Source of the DNA: Coprinus comatus
Taxonomy: Eukaryota; Basidiomycota; Agaricomycetes; Agaricales; Agaricaceae
Reading direction: 5' to 3'
Length of the DNA: 64,000 nucleotides
Assembly (NCBI GenBank): GCA_034638255.1
Contig: JAWPGT010000070.1
Span: 1-64,000 of the forward strand
Of the stretch, positions 49,840-61,904 are shown one piece after another; the first letter of the stretch is position 1, and every line of letters starts with the position of its first letter. The notes under the pieces are model-generated. The model saw only the letters and a program-made list of their open reading frames with translations. It ran no database searches and was not told the origin of the DNA. Made by a program: the position numbers and the translations under genes.

Positions 49840-50619
49840 GGTTGGTTATGGGTGATATTGGTTGTCCAAGCTTCCAACGCGATGAAAAATCTGTTACCGC
49901 ATTTAGGTCGTGGGAATATTTTATTTAACGCCGAACGAAGCTCAACTTTTCTTCACAACCCAAGTAGACTTAAAGTGAGCAATATGTGCAGCGAAAAATG
50001 GTGTATATTTGTTGGCAAATGTATTATTCTAGCTCACACAGTGGCTGGCGAACCAAACCAGTACGACGTTACCATATCTTAAGCACCATGGCTACATGGT
50101 CCAAAATAAGCTCACAGAGAGATGTCAGTGAGCACTAATCAAGCAAAAGAAGACGCACGTAAGGATATCCACGGCAAACTCCCATTTCAAGCTGTTGTTG
50201 CTTGGGAACTGTACTCAAGTATATCGAGCTGTTACCATAAGGTTAAAGTTTGCTTCTTTCTTCATCTAAAGCTTCCACAGGATTGACTTTCATGGACTAC
50301 CTGGCATGCCGTAACCTTGCAATGTGTATTCATGGGTTCGTGCCGGTCCACTTCCACCACAGATTGATAAACGCCGGTTTTGAATACATAACTAGGTTTG
50401 AGGACATTGCGGAAAGCTTGTACTTGCAAACAATAAGGTACTAGACGACGGGAGAAAACTTGCAAGTAGACAATCGGAATAGTTGAAGCACAAAATTTTG
50501 GAGGCATATTGACGCCATGAAAAATATTCACAACTTGACAGAGACGATTGGAGTCTTGCCCATCACCATGGAATGCCTAGACAACCAAGAGATCGAGCAG
50601 CGAGACAAAGAAAATACCT
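49840..50619. other. intergenic
   Basis: NUG1 promoter side and 3' region of the Tra2-like gene. No coding region recognised; open frames at 50250-50444 and 50531-50262 lack features. Confidence 0.4.
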
Positions 50620-51651
50620 TTACCACCGAGGAGGATCACCCGAACCGTTTGCAGGGGCATCATAGTCTCGGCCACGGGGGGCGGGGCTGCTACCTCTTGG
50701 TGGACTCCTGGAATAGCTTCGGCGACGACGATATTCAGGAGAGTAGCGGCGAGGGGGGCTTCGACGATCCCGCCATTCACGACTGTCTCGACCGTAAGGG
50801 TCACGGTCGCGTTCCCTGTCGCCCCTACGGTAATCACGACTGTCGCGGTCACGATCACGATAATCCCTGTCTCTGGTGTCTCGGTCGCGGTAGCTATTTT
50901 CGCGCCCAGATTTTCTATGACCCATGTACTCTCCAGGAGTCGGAGCATGAGGGCGTTCGGTGACAGAGTAGTCAACCCGGATGCGGCGGCCATTGAGTTC
51001 CTAAATCAAACTGTCAGTCTGGAATATAGGCTAGAAAGCTTGTCACATACAACACCATTTAGCTCTTGAATGCAACGAGTTGCCTCTTCAGTGGTTCCCA
51101 TCTTGATGAAGCCAAACCCGCGGGAACGGTCAGACTAAAGAAAGCAACTGAGCAAAATCATAAATTTCAATACCAATGTAACGTACACGTTGGTCATAAA
51201 CAATGGTGACTTTTTCAACACGCCCAAAGCGACTGAACTCCTCATCCAAATCACGTTCTTGGGTTCGAATGCTCAAGCCGAACACCCCAAGAACGTTAGA
51301 GGCCGGGGGAGCCTGCTAGTATTAGTAAGCATCTAAATGAACAGTAGAGAGTTCAAGACAAAGACCAACCACTGGAGCATGAGGGGGACGCCTGGGTGCA
51401 GCAGGGGAACGTCTACGGTAAGGAGGAGGGCTCCTGTAGCCGCTCTTCTCACCGTTGCTACGAGCTGCAGGACTCCTGGAACGCGACCTTCCTCGAGGAG
51501 CTGCGGCATCCCGAGGAGCAGGAGGGTCAGAAGGAGGCGCGTTGTACGCGTCTGAGTATGGATCTACAGTGTTTTGTGAAGCAGTTTCTCCGTACTATAA
51601 GCCAGATGATTAGCTATGCATCAGCAAACACAGCGAGCATGGACCTACCAT
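50620..51651 (-). CDS. Tra2-like RRM/SR splicing regulator
   Basis: The start codon alone forms exon 1 (51651-51649, donor GTAGGT). Exon 2 starts [18 protein letters not shown]. An Arg/Ser/Pro-rich N-terminus ([12 protein letters not shown]) precedes a single RRM: RNP2-like VLGVFGLSI, then [23 protein letters not shown]1 SRGFGFIKM, and [20 protein letters not shown]. The C-terminus is a long RD/RS-type stretch ([16 protein letters not shown]) ending SGDPPRW at 50620. RS-RRM-RS order is that of transformer-2, a splicing activator of the nucleus; fungal Tra2-like proteins could bind GAA-type enhancers. The other-frame open reading frames here are shadows of the repeats. Confidence 0.88.
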
Positions 51652-52018
51652 GGTGGTCTGACGTGAAGAACTTTGTTTGGGTGTTTATATCACTCGCTTC
51701 ATATAACGTTACAAATGGGCGCTAGTGGGCCCTGCGCACGGACACCGAACCTAACTCGCATATACAGTCTTCCTCAGCAGATATAAAGACTAGAGGTTGT
51801 TACAGTCCTATTTCTTGACACAGTCTTGCATATTTTCTTGTTATAAATCGTGCAAAGTAACTTTGCCAGTGGCAATATGGACGTTAGAACTAAAGCCCTG
51901 TTACGGAAGTTGCCATTAGTTTAAGCGGAGCTTGAACTCAATATTCGGACTGCACAGTTCAACAAGCCCCTACGCAAGGGTTAACATACCTAGACACGAT
52001 CTCCGGCAACTAACCAAG
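51652..52018. promoter_or_regulatory. divergent promoter of Tra2-like gene and eL18
   Basis: 367 bp between two start codons facing outward. It includes CACTAGTGGG-like and T-rich sections but no motif I can name with confidence. Confidence 0.45.
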
Positions 52019-52810
52019 ATGGTGAGCTCATCGTCTTCGACGGCGCGCAAGCATGCTGCTAATTCAGAGGACAGGGTATCGACATCGCCAGGCACCACGT
52101 CAAGAAGGGCCAACGCACCGCCCCCAAGAGAGAGGATCCCTATCTCCTCCTCCTCGTCAAGGTATGTTGGAATAGTAAATATTGATCAAATGGCAGATAT
52201 TAATGCAAAAATTATCATAGCTTTACCGTTTCCTTGCCCGCCGCACGGACGCTAAATTCAATCAGGTCAATTTTACATATACAGGTCCGAAAACGGACTT
52301 AGACTTAATATACCTTGTAAATTAACAGGTCATCCTCCGCCGCCTTTTCCTCTCCAAGATCAACCGCCCCCCTCTTTCCCTCTCCCGCATTGCCACCGAG
52401 ACTGCCAATACCCCCGAACGTGACTCAAAAATCATCGTTGTACAAGTTGGCACCGTCACCGATGATATTCGTTTGACTGAGGTCCCCAAACTCACCATTG
52501 CTGCCCTCCGTTTCACCCAAGCAGCAAAGGAGCGTATTATTAAGGCTGGTGGCGAAGCCATCACCCTCGACCAACTCGCTCTTCGTGCCCCCACCGGATC
52601 AAACACTGTTCTGCTACGAGGTGTTAGGACCGCTCGTGAGGCCAATAAGCACTTCGGCATGGGTCCCCACAAGAACAAGAAGCCTTACACTACATCCAAG
52701 GGCCGCAAGGTATGGAGTTTGAAAACGTCAAATATGTTGTCTTTCATTGATGCCTTGCTTAGTTCGAGCAAGCCCGTGGTCGCCGAAAGTCCCGCGGTTT
52801 CAAGGTTTAA
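52019..52810 (+). CDS. RPL18: 60S ribosomal protein eL18
   Basis: Five exons: 52019-52021 (ATG alone), 52075-52161, 52221-52265, 52329-52709 and 52763-52810, giving 187 residues. Exon 2 gives [20 protein letters not shown], exon 3 [15 protein letters not shown], exon 4 [20 protein letters not shown] and [15 protein letters not shown], and exon 5 [15 protein letters not shown], all diagnostic of eL18. It is a structural protein of the large subunit. The open frame that continues past 52709 simply reads through the last intron. All introns are 53-63 bp. Confidence 0.96.
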
Positions 52811-53368
52811 AAGACCTGTCAAAAACTATTTGCAAGAGGAGTTGGACCTTGCCAGCATCATTGGCATGTTGTGGTATGTCGGGTCTATGTACCACCTTCG
52901 CTGTTTTTACTTTCATGCCGTATGCACATACATGACCATGCGATACTACATCTTGATCAAATACCAGAAAGGTTGTCCCGGAGATTGCTTGCATCATACA
53001 CCCAACTCGGCGGGTAGCCCCACGCTAATTCTTGTGTCATCCAACATGACGAATCTGTTGAATCATGGTCAAATCTTTACCATCAATATCACAACCTTAA
53101 ACATACTTCTAGAGAGGTTTTCTGACATCTAAACACGTTACAAAGGTATTCATGAGGAGAAATATTCGATTCAATTACTTGCGAATGGAAGTATTCATAT
53201 TGGTGTTGTTCATGAACAATGCGCTATTGAAATTTATTGTGTCTTCCATAAAGTCCACTAATTATACAAACAGGAAAATAATAAGAATTTATAGCACTAC
53301 ACAAAATGAGCGGAGCAACCAACGGGAAGAAGGGCGAAAAGATAATCCCGATGATTAATGAAGCCATA
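52811..53368. other. convergent 3' region
   Basis: Between the eL18 stop and the stop of a converging DUF6534 gene. AT-rich near 53140-53300; open frames here are not recognised. Confidence 0.4.
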
Positions 53369-55080
53369 TTACAATGAATCTCTGTTAGATTTTCTGCTTA
53401 TCCCGTGGTCTAGAGTCGTAGACCAAGATGTATCATTAGGAGCAAAGGAGATTGCACTCAAATTATCTGCCGCTGAGATTCCCTGAAGTTGATGGTTTTC
53501 GCTCGTTGTAATGAATTCGACAGTTTCATCTTCTTTATAGTTGTGACGTTGGTTAAGGAGGATCATGAAACAGTTGCTGTACCTAACGAATTTGGGTTGA
53601 CGTTAGTATTAAAACTGGCAAAAGTGTGAGTTATATATAACTCACAGTTTTCCGAGGACGTATCCGCCGGGTAGGTAAATCTTTGTGGCCTATATATGAT
53701 AAAATAAGGGAATACATGAGATTAATAATTCTGGACAGTCAGCAGGAAATGAAACGCACAGGAGGGGCTACCGGCTGATAGAAATATACGATGATGATTT
53801 CGAGAGCAACGACAGCTAGTTCCGAGGGACATAGCTTTGTAAGCGGTTGCCGAGTAAAATTTAAACAACAATGATTAAAACACGCTTACCGGTAATTGCG
53901 TTGCTCTCGAGAGTTAGAGTGAGGAGTCGTATAAGTCTTTTACCGAGCGCTTTACTTGTTCGCTTTCGATTCATTTTCAATAACTATATTACTTTTCAGG
54001 TTAGTGTGTGTTTATTTTTGATGTTGATGTGTTTGATGTAGACGCAAAAAATTTTCAACGTACTAGATAGCCCGTAAAACCAGCAATTAGAACATCTGTG
54101 CCAGCACTAGGAATGAGCCATAACTTTTTTTTTAATGATTGGACTTCAGTTAGTGTTTTATCCGAATGATTAAGTCGAGGCGGAAAGCGCTCACATAAAC
54201 TCCTATTCGATAAGACTGTCTAAATGCGATCTCCGTGGGGAATGTAAGGTCCTTTGAGGATTACCAATGAGCGCCCAAAGACAACCGGCATAAACCAACA
54301 TCCGAACTTACCGCGGCACCAATAAATATTCCACCACCAAACGCAAGCAGAATACACTGTGGTGGTAAGATTTAGTTTCTCTTCTGGTAAAGAGAACTTG
54401 AAGTTTAAAAGGAGGAAGGAGGGGAGGGACTCACAAGTAAAAGGAAGAAGGGTATAATTCTCCATCTGCTTAACGTGTATATTCTCCAACAATAAACCAG
54501 TTGAACAATGAAGGCGATGATTGCATCAATGAGTACCATATCGATAGCCGATAGGTGGAACTCGTTGAGGGCGTCGATGTTACCGAAGTTGTAGACATAC
54601 CAGTAGAAAACATCCTCCATCATCATGAGAGTTTGAACAGAGTCAAGGAGGAATATTATATTAACTGTACCAAACGGTATGAGATTAGTTTATAAAGCGG
54701 CTATACTGCTGAGGACCTGAGGTGGACGTTTCTCGAGACTCACCGATCCATTTTATAATCCTTCTATCCTCTCTCTCTTGTGTAAGATATAAATCTAATA
54801 AACGCGCAGAAATTAGAATTAAATCTTCGCGCAGAATCATGGCACTCACAGTATTGGACGCAAAGGACACCATACAACCACCAGTTCAGAACAACACCTA
54901 TCATCTTTAATTCGCATGAGCTCTTTTTCATGACATCTTTGTTGGCACATAACAAATGGAACCTACAAGTGGACCAGCACTACATACAGAATGAATGGTT
55001 GGTAACTCTGAGAGAAAAAATATAATTATAGGTACTCACTGGTAGGCGATGTTATCCGGAACAGTGTAGATAGTAGGCAT
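53369..55080 (-). CDS. DUF6534 membrane protein, second subfamily
   Basis: Exon 1 starts at 55080 (MPTIYTVPDNIAY), then the 13-nt micro-exon 54979-54967 coding A-G-P-L, then MIGVVLNWWLYGVLCVQY, a loop exon DLYLTQEREDRRIIKW, VNIIFLLDSVQTLMMMEDV with FYWYVYNFGNIDALNEF, HLSAIDMVLIDAIIAFIVQ and YCWRIYTLSRWRIIPFF, an exon CILLAFGGGIFIGAA, further helices, and a polar tail after MILLNQRHNYKEDE to 53369. Closest neighbours are the genes at 56724 and 16744. The function is unknown; some middle exon borders were not fixed. Confidence 0.78.
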
Positions 55081-56723
55081 GGCCTAGGAGGCCGTAATAC
55101 GGGAGGGAAGAAAAAGTGACAAGGTACCCACGGAGGTATCTTATATCGAAACCTGGGTATTCATACCCTTGAGACGGTTAGGTTAAGAATACCTATTTGA
55201 TAACGTTCTGATGGCTAAGAATTCCACCAAGGAAAAAAAATTGAATACAACGACGCGAACAATTGATCTGAGAGCACGCGGGAGGGTATAACCTAGATCA
55301 CCTGTCAATAAAAACAAAGTGATGGGAAAATAGGAATAAGGTATGGATGTGAGGTGCCGACCCACCGGGTTGATTGCGTGCGATTGGTTTAGAAGCGCTA
55401 GTCACCACCGATTACTCCTTCAAGCTAAGAGGAGTAGAACCTTGTGTACATGTCGACTAAATAGAGAATGCTGGCGCTGACACTAAGGATTCATCGGAAT
55501 GGCGCATAGAGCTTTATTAAGTAAAGCCTACTAAAGCAAGACCAGTGTTTGTATGCTATGAGTTAATAATCGTGATAGGCTTCGGTCAGGGTAAGAATAG
55601 GTACCTTCAGGGCATTCGGGAACAAAGGCTAGAATTGGCCCTGCAACCGATGGCCACAAATTAAGGCGTGGTATGCCTCTCTATTTACTAACATTACTAG
55701 TACTATTTGAGCACTCTGTAGTCTGTATTTTTGGACATTCTCCATGTGGCGTCGGCGCTGACTTTAACTTTTTTTGATACTCAATAAGCCCCCGCAATCA
55801 CTACTAGGCTGACTCACCCAACTATGGCGTCGACGTTCTCTGGCACTTCCTTTCCCTGCAGTTATGACCAAGACTTTGGATGATAAGCATCATAGGTGCC
55901 TGCCAATCATGTATACCTCTCTTGGACCTTTCCACGGTTGTGGCGCTCTTTTAAAGATACCGATTTTCATTTGACAAATCACGCCTGACAAAATGATTTG
56001 GCCCAATGAAACATTCCTTCCTTCCAAATTTCACAGAGATTAATTAACTCATTTCCAATGAGGTGGATCAACTTTCATCCTTCTTTCAAGTCGTATAGTA
56101 CATACCCTGTGCTATGTCTTAGTAGGCCTGATGTTCTGGCTTTGGCAGTTATTTGCACCTCTTATCCCGACTTTTACCATAGAGTGGGTACGGACTGACA
56201 ATTTTCCTCCTGGAAAATGTTCGGAAGATGTGGGTAAAAGAGTCAGGCGTGAGAAAGACTTTGCTCATCGGTGACTATATATAGTACACCCCGAGTTAAG
56301 GCAGAAAAACAGACATATCGTTACTGTATTCCCCTTGTACCCCGCAATATCGCTAAAGGACCATGTATATATACTTACACGGAATGTCTTCAACACACCC
56401 CCTCTAAGAACTCCCGTATGAAGATATTAGACACAGACTAGACAACGGAGACCCAATCCCGTACAACCTGGTCCATATGTCCCGTTCAAGAATTCTCCCC
56501 GGGAACAGTATACCGATCCGAGGATACGTTGGGCCCATGCGACGAGCACACCCTAGTATACCTTGTGTTACTGTTCGAACCCGAGCAAGAAGAATTATAA
56601 ACCAATTGTTATACCAGAAAATCATACCCTTTGCTCTCAGTGCTCACAAACCGCATGTACCCGTGGAACTAAGTAATTGGACAAGATGAATTCCAAGGTA
56701 TATTTACAAAATACTGATATCTA
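55081..56723. other. spacer between two tandem DUF6534 genes
   Basis: 1.6 kb with no recognisable coding region or RNA gene. A GTTCGAAC at 56578-56585 looks like a tRNA B box on the minus strand, but the flanking bases do not pair as a T stem. Confidence 0.45.
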
Positions 56724-58497
56724 TTAGATTGGTGAAATTACTTGTTCCTTCTTCACTGCAGGATCAGGCCTAGTAATGTGTGGAGAGCTGTCAAGGCTAA
56801 TAGTGCTCATAGCCGTTGAATTTGTGGGAGCTACAAATCGAATGGTGTGGTTTGGAGCAGTACTGGGATACGAATCAGACCCTGTAGGTAATTCGGCGGC
56901 TATGTATATATTATCCCTCTTTTGTCGTTGGTTGAGTAAAATCATGAAGCAATTGCTGTACCTACAGAGTCGAGGATGGTACGCAAGTGTGAGTGGTTAC
57001 TATATCATTTTCCAATGGTGTTAACGTACAGTTTCCCAAGAACGTAACCCCTTGTGAACGGTGATATTTCCGTAAATCTCACGAATTTATGAGCAAAGCT
57101 CAAGGCACTCACCCTGTCAAGTAGACTCTCGTTTTCTGAAGAACCAGTATCAGTATGGATATTTGAGTCATGAATAATTTAGATGACTTACAGGAGGCGC
57201 AATTGGTTTGATGAAAAATATAACAACAATTTCTACAGCAAGGAAAGCTTTAAAAAGACACCATGATGTGTGAGTGAGCCTCTCATTTACATGAATAAGA
57301 TAAACTCTCACCAGTTATAGCATTTGTTTCGAGAGTCAGTAACAGGATTCGAGCAATCTTCTTTGATAAAGTCTTGTTGCTTTGTTGTTTATTCATCTTC
57401 GTTAACTAAGTTGTCATTATTATATTAATCTAGAATCAAGATATCAAATTTAGGGCTCAAACTCTTACCAGATATGTCATGGATAGTGCAATTAATATAT
57501 CAGTTATTGCACTGGGAAAAAGCCAGACCTTTATATGCTCATTAACATATGAAACATTCGATGGGGGCTTCTCACCATAACCGCAATACGGAATGATGGA
57601 TTAAATGTCAATGCATTTCGATACCGAATATCCTATAACATAACATTCAAATACACTTTCAACAGGTAGAAACGATCAATGGAACAAAATAACTCACAAC
57701 TGCTGCAATAAATACACCACTGACGAATCCTACGAGAGCACACTATCAAGTTCCAGTTTTTTTCAGTTACCTCTCAACTTTGCTTTAAAAGTATTCCAAG
57801 AGAAAGAGAAACACGTACAAATGCTATAAGAATTGGGATAACCTTCCACCGACTTAACCGGTGAATTCTCCAACAATACACCAATTGAACTATAAACGCA
57901 ATAAGAGCGTCTGTCAAAGCCATATCAATGGCTGAAAGTCGCATATCAATAACTGTTATTCCCATTTCATTGAATTTGACGAGGCCTCCATCTGGATAGA
58001 TAAACCATTGGAAAGCATCTTCCATCATCATGAAAGTTTGGAACGTGTCCAAGACAATTATCAGATGCACTGTGATGAATTGTTAGTATCATATAGTATT
58101 GACTTTTACTGGAGAGAAAAAATTAGAATTACCAATGCACCACAAAATTTTTCTATCCTTCTTTGCTTTACTTAAATAAAGGTCTATACAAAACGTACAT
58201 ACATTAGCCACGGGTGACACAAAACGAGATAAGAACCAAGCTTACAGTACTGAACACATAATATCCCATAAAGCCACCAATTAAGAACAATTCCGACAAA
58301 CTAGTAGTAGAGAGGGGAAAGGCAATCGATTAGTTCAAATAGAAACCTCTTTCACACTCCCAATAATCGCGCATACAATTGGTCCTTTTCTAATAACCAC
58401 ATTTAGTTCATGACACATGCACACTCCCTTCAGGGAATAAATAAGGAAAAAGAACAACTTACTGGAGCGCAATGTTGGTATTCACAACTGGAGCCAT
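56724..58497 (-). CDS. DUF6534 membrane protein, second subfamily
   Basis: Exon 1 starts at 58497 (MAPVVNTNIAL), followed by the 13-nt micro-exon 58389-58377 (K-G-P-I), then FVGIVLNWWLYGILCVQY, a loop exon, LHLIIVLDTFQTFMMMEDAF, LSAIDMALTDALIAFIVQLV and YCWRIHRLSRWKVIPIL, later helices, and after MILLNQRQKRD a Ser/Thr-rich tail ending KKEQVISPI at 56724. It is a tandem neighbour of the 53369 gene in the same direction, most likely by local duplication. No function is known; Ser/Thr-rich C-termini of this kind could be phosphorylated, which is only an inference. Confidence 0.78.
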
Positions 58498-59140
58498 TCT
58501 GAGCAATAGTCAATGGTATCCGTGTCCAAACGATCCAGATGATACATAAGATAGCAGGCCTCCTTTTATAATGACACCGAAAACAGAGTCAAGGGTAAAT
58601 TGGTGTGAGGGCCTTGACTGTTAGGACCGGTATCCTAAACTGTTTCGGCATCGCCCAGGTTCTACTCGGGAAAACATCATCTCAGTTGACCTTTTTGGTA
58701 GCTTGGGTGGGTTGGTGGTGAATCCAGAATCAGTGGCGTTCCCCGATGACATTCGAAGACCTTCATAGACTGATAGACTATTTTTGTGAACCAATCCAGG
58801 GTAACAATGTAGACCAAGCACAGGATTTAATTTTGAAGAATGGACAAAGTTTCTGTCAACATCTCGAGGGTTCAGCTGTAATATCTTTGCTATTATATTA
58901 GTTGCTGTAACCTTGCAAAGAAAACCTATTCACTTGAACAAAGGGGACAATTGTCAATGCAGAACCTGGGGAAATTCTAAATTTCGGTCATGTCTCGCCA
59001 ACACGCGTTTATGTCGTATTGGACTGTTAGACATATGTCAAGAGAGTAGACGTATGACAACACAAAATGGGTTCCTGGGTACTCACGGACATAAAGTTAT
59101 CCAAATATATGGAACCTGAGCTCCAACATGATGTTATTTA
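58498..59140. other. intergenic
   Basis: Promoter side of the DUF6534 gene and 3' side of the glucanase-like gene. Open frames at 58821-58621 and 58913-59119 are not recognised. Confidence 0.4.
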
Positions 59141-61433
59141 TCACAAGTGACAAGAAGTAAAATCTTCTAAACCAGTATCCACAACAGATACTCGTGGAAA
59201 ACATAATTTCTGCGTTGTCCCTTTCAACGTGGTAAACACACTGCCATACTCACTCTTAACAACTTGAATAAACTCTTGATAAACACCTTCCCTCTTCATA
59301 CGAGATCTTACAAGTGAAATAACACCTCCGAGAATCCCATTAACAGTTGTTACTTTACTATCCCATGAAACGAATGCTGATGTTGCAGTACCATCGATCC
59401 GGGTGCTTTCTGAAGATCCGTATTGATCTATGAATTGATGTAAGAAGGAAAGATTTTTATAATTGTAATTGAAACAAGGGGAAGAACGATAATCATCAGT
59501 AAGAGATTGATTGTCAAGTCAGATGAGTTGATGATAAAAATACATACTTTGCATTCTTTTTGCTTTAACCATATTATGCCACCATACATATCCCAGGGTT
59601 TTATTAACCATCATGGTATTCATAGTTGAATACGGGGTGATAACTATCCCGGTCAAAAAGAATAAAAAAAGACATTGTAAATCAGTTACCCTGTCGATAC
59701 AACTTACGACTGTGGAGATTGACAGAGATTGACCTCTCTTACTTACCATCAAGTTCCTGGACTGTTTGATTGGCAATCTCCGGTATTCCTGCATTCGATA
59801 TATCTAAGTTTGAAATTTGTTTTGTTAATCAACAACCAAAAAAAAAAAGACACAGAACCGATTTTTTGGTGGGAAGAAGAAAAAAGTTCATACTTACATC
59901 CAATTATCTCCCCATTCTCGTCCGTAGAATTATTAATACTTGCAAACATTCCAGGCAATCCTTTCGCTTGTGAATCACAGGTCCTAACTCGTTCCATATT
60001 CGTATATAAATCACTATACCAGAAAGGTCATACTTCCTATTTAAAGTTTGCTCATTGAAAAAAAAAACACGAGAACATACCGCATGAAACGAATATCGAT
60101 ATAAGGAATTTGCATCCATCCCCAATTCTCATGAGAAGAAAACCAAAAACCTTTCTGCACCGTAACATTTTGATATTCCTTTGACGGTCTCGGTCCCGGT
60201 GCAGACCAATCAACGGAGATGAGTTGTTGTCGTTTAAACTTCAAAAGAGCATTTTTATCCGTTTGATTCAAGTTCCCATAGAGATATAAGAAAAACATAA
60301 ATTGTTGACCTGAGAGATAGTATTTTTAAACCGGAATCAGACAATGTTGATAATAATAATATTAGGATTAAGTTAGATTGATATTCACCTTCGTATGGAT
60401 CATTGATGAATGGATTGCCACCAGAGTTCAACCCTTCGCAAATATAACCCTGATTTGGATCGTCAATGGACAATGATTGATCTTTTATAGATGTTACTGC
60501 GCATATTCTACCATTTCCATGATAGAATACCTAACGAACGAACAATAATAAATATCAACATCAATATCTCATACAAACGAATATGTCAAATTATAATAAC
60601 TCACCTTTTCAGCAGTTTTCTTTAAATACTCCAAATAACCTTCCCATTTCTCCGCGAGCAAAGCGTATTCTCGATTTTGAGTTTTAACTCCTTGTAATGC
60701 TTCCACAACAGCATATATTGCCCATATATTTTCGCCATTATCAAGTGCCGGAACACGATTGACCCAATCCCAAGCTGGAGCAAGCGGTGTAAATTCTGAG
60801 TGTGCAAACCTACATCTTGATCAATATCCTTTTTTAATGGAGATATATTATTAGGCTACGCTCACCAAGGCAAAAATCCTCCAAATCCCGGATACGTTTC
60901 ATTAAACAATTTATAACTCTCCCACTTCCTCTCTAAAATCCTAACTGCCACTTTCCTAGCTTTCTCCACATCCACCTCATCCACACTATTCTCATTCCCA
61001 TCCCCATTCCCATTTCCACTGCTAGGCCTCAACTGTGGTTCACCTTCACCAGAAAGTAACCAACGTACAGCTCCACCATTTCCTTCAATAACATGAGCCA
61101 ACATCATCATATGTAAAGATTCTTTACTAGAGGCAGAAAAAGTATGTAAACCTTCTACTCTATGTAACCCCGTAACTCTATCCAAAAGTGTACCATCGAA
61201 TGTCATTCCATTAACAGCGTTATAAGAAACGTTATGTTGATGAAATTTACCCTCCCAATATAATAGTTCATTTTCGAATTCTGAAGGGGATAAAATGATA
61301 CGTTCAGGGTCCATTTTGTTGCAAAACGACAAGGAGTTTCCGAGTCCGAGTCTAGTGAAGCTGCAACCGTGAGACTAAGACTGAGACTACCAAGGGCGAG
61401 GGTGATATACGGGATGATACTGCTTGGTAGCAT
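59141..61433 (-). CDS. secreted glucanase-like protein (GH144/GH162-type candidate)
   Basis: From 61433 a hydrophobic signal peptide-like start (MLPSSIIPYITLALG) is in one frame, while the mature part (ERIILSPSEFENELLYWEG, SYNAVNGMTFDGTLLD, FSASSKESLHMMMLAHVIEG) runs in another. Further exons give PAWDWVNRVPALDNGENIW, YPGFGGFLPWFA, GFWFSSHENWGWMQIPYID, SINNSTDENGEIIG, MMVNKTLGYVWWHNMVKAKR and SSESTRIDGTATSAFVSWD, with a C-terminus ending at 59141. Repeated Trp/Glu/Asp-containing motifs, N-glycosylation sites and the signal peptide suggest an extracellular glycosidase with a six-hairpin fold. I recall fungal beta-1,2-glucanases (GH162) having such motifs, but cannot verify it. Either a 50-bp intron (which would remove the signal peptide) or an indel explains the frame change near 61320-61420. 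Confidence 0.5.
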
Positions 61434-61904
61434 AGGTTGACGTTGCTTTGACTTGAGTGTGGGGATGAAGGTGTAATGAAGTGGGGCTCTTCCAAGAAGT
61501 TGGGTTTGCTGTATGTACCGCGTATCACAGGTTGTGAGAAATATAAATGAAGCGCGTCTTCGAAGGTCGTGATCTCGAATGTCAGCTGTAGGGAATAGTG
61601 TGAACGATTAGTGATTGTCGAATAGGCTTACCAAAAACGAGCAGTGAGCCGACGTCAATGTCAATAAACATTCTTTTCCCATGAAATAGAATTCTAACGA
61701 AGTAGCCAAGTGTAAGCTTATTAGATTATTAGGAGAAATCAGAACACGTACCTGTTATTTTTCCAATTGACCATCCGAAAGAGTCGTAGCTGTTGTGTTA
61801 GTAATCACTCAAAGGTTTGCAAATTCTAGGATGAGATGGGGATTATATTAGAAGTTGTATAACTATGGTCCCAAATAGCACCGTCTAACAGCAATCACAA
61901 TCAA
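61434..61904. other. intergenic
   Basis: Promoter side of the glucanase-like gene and 3' side of SCO1. Nothing else seen. Confidence 0.4.

Noticed and set aside
56570..56600. Possible tRNA B box (GTTCGAAC) on the minus strand
   Set aside because: The five bases on each side do not pair as a T stem, and no A box or acceptor stem was found.
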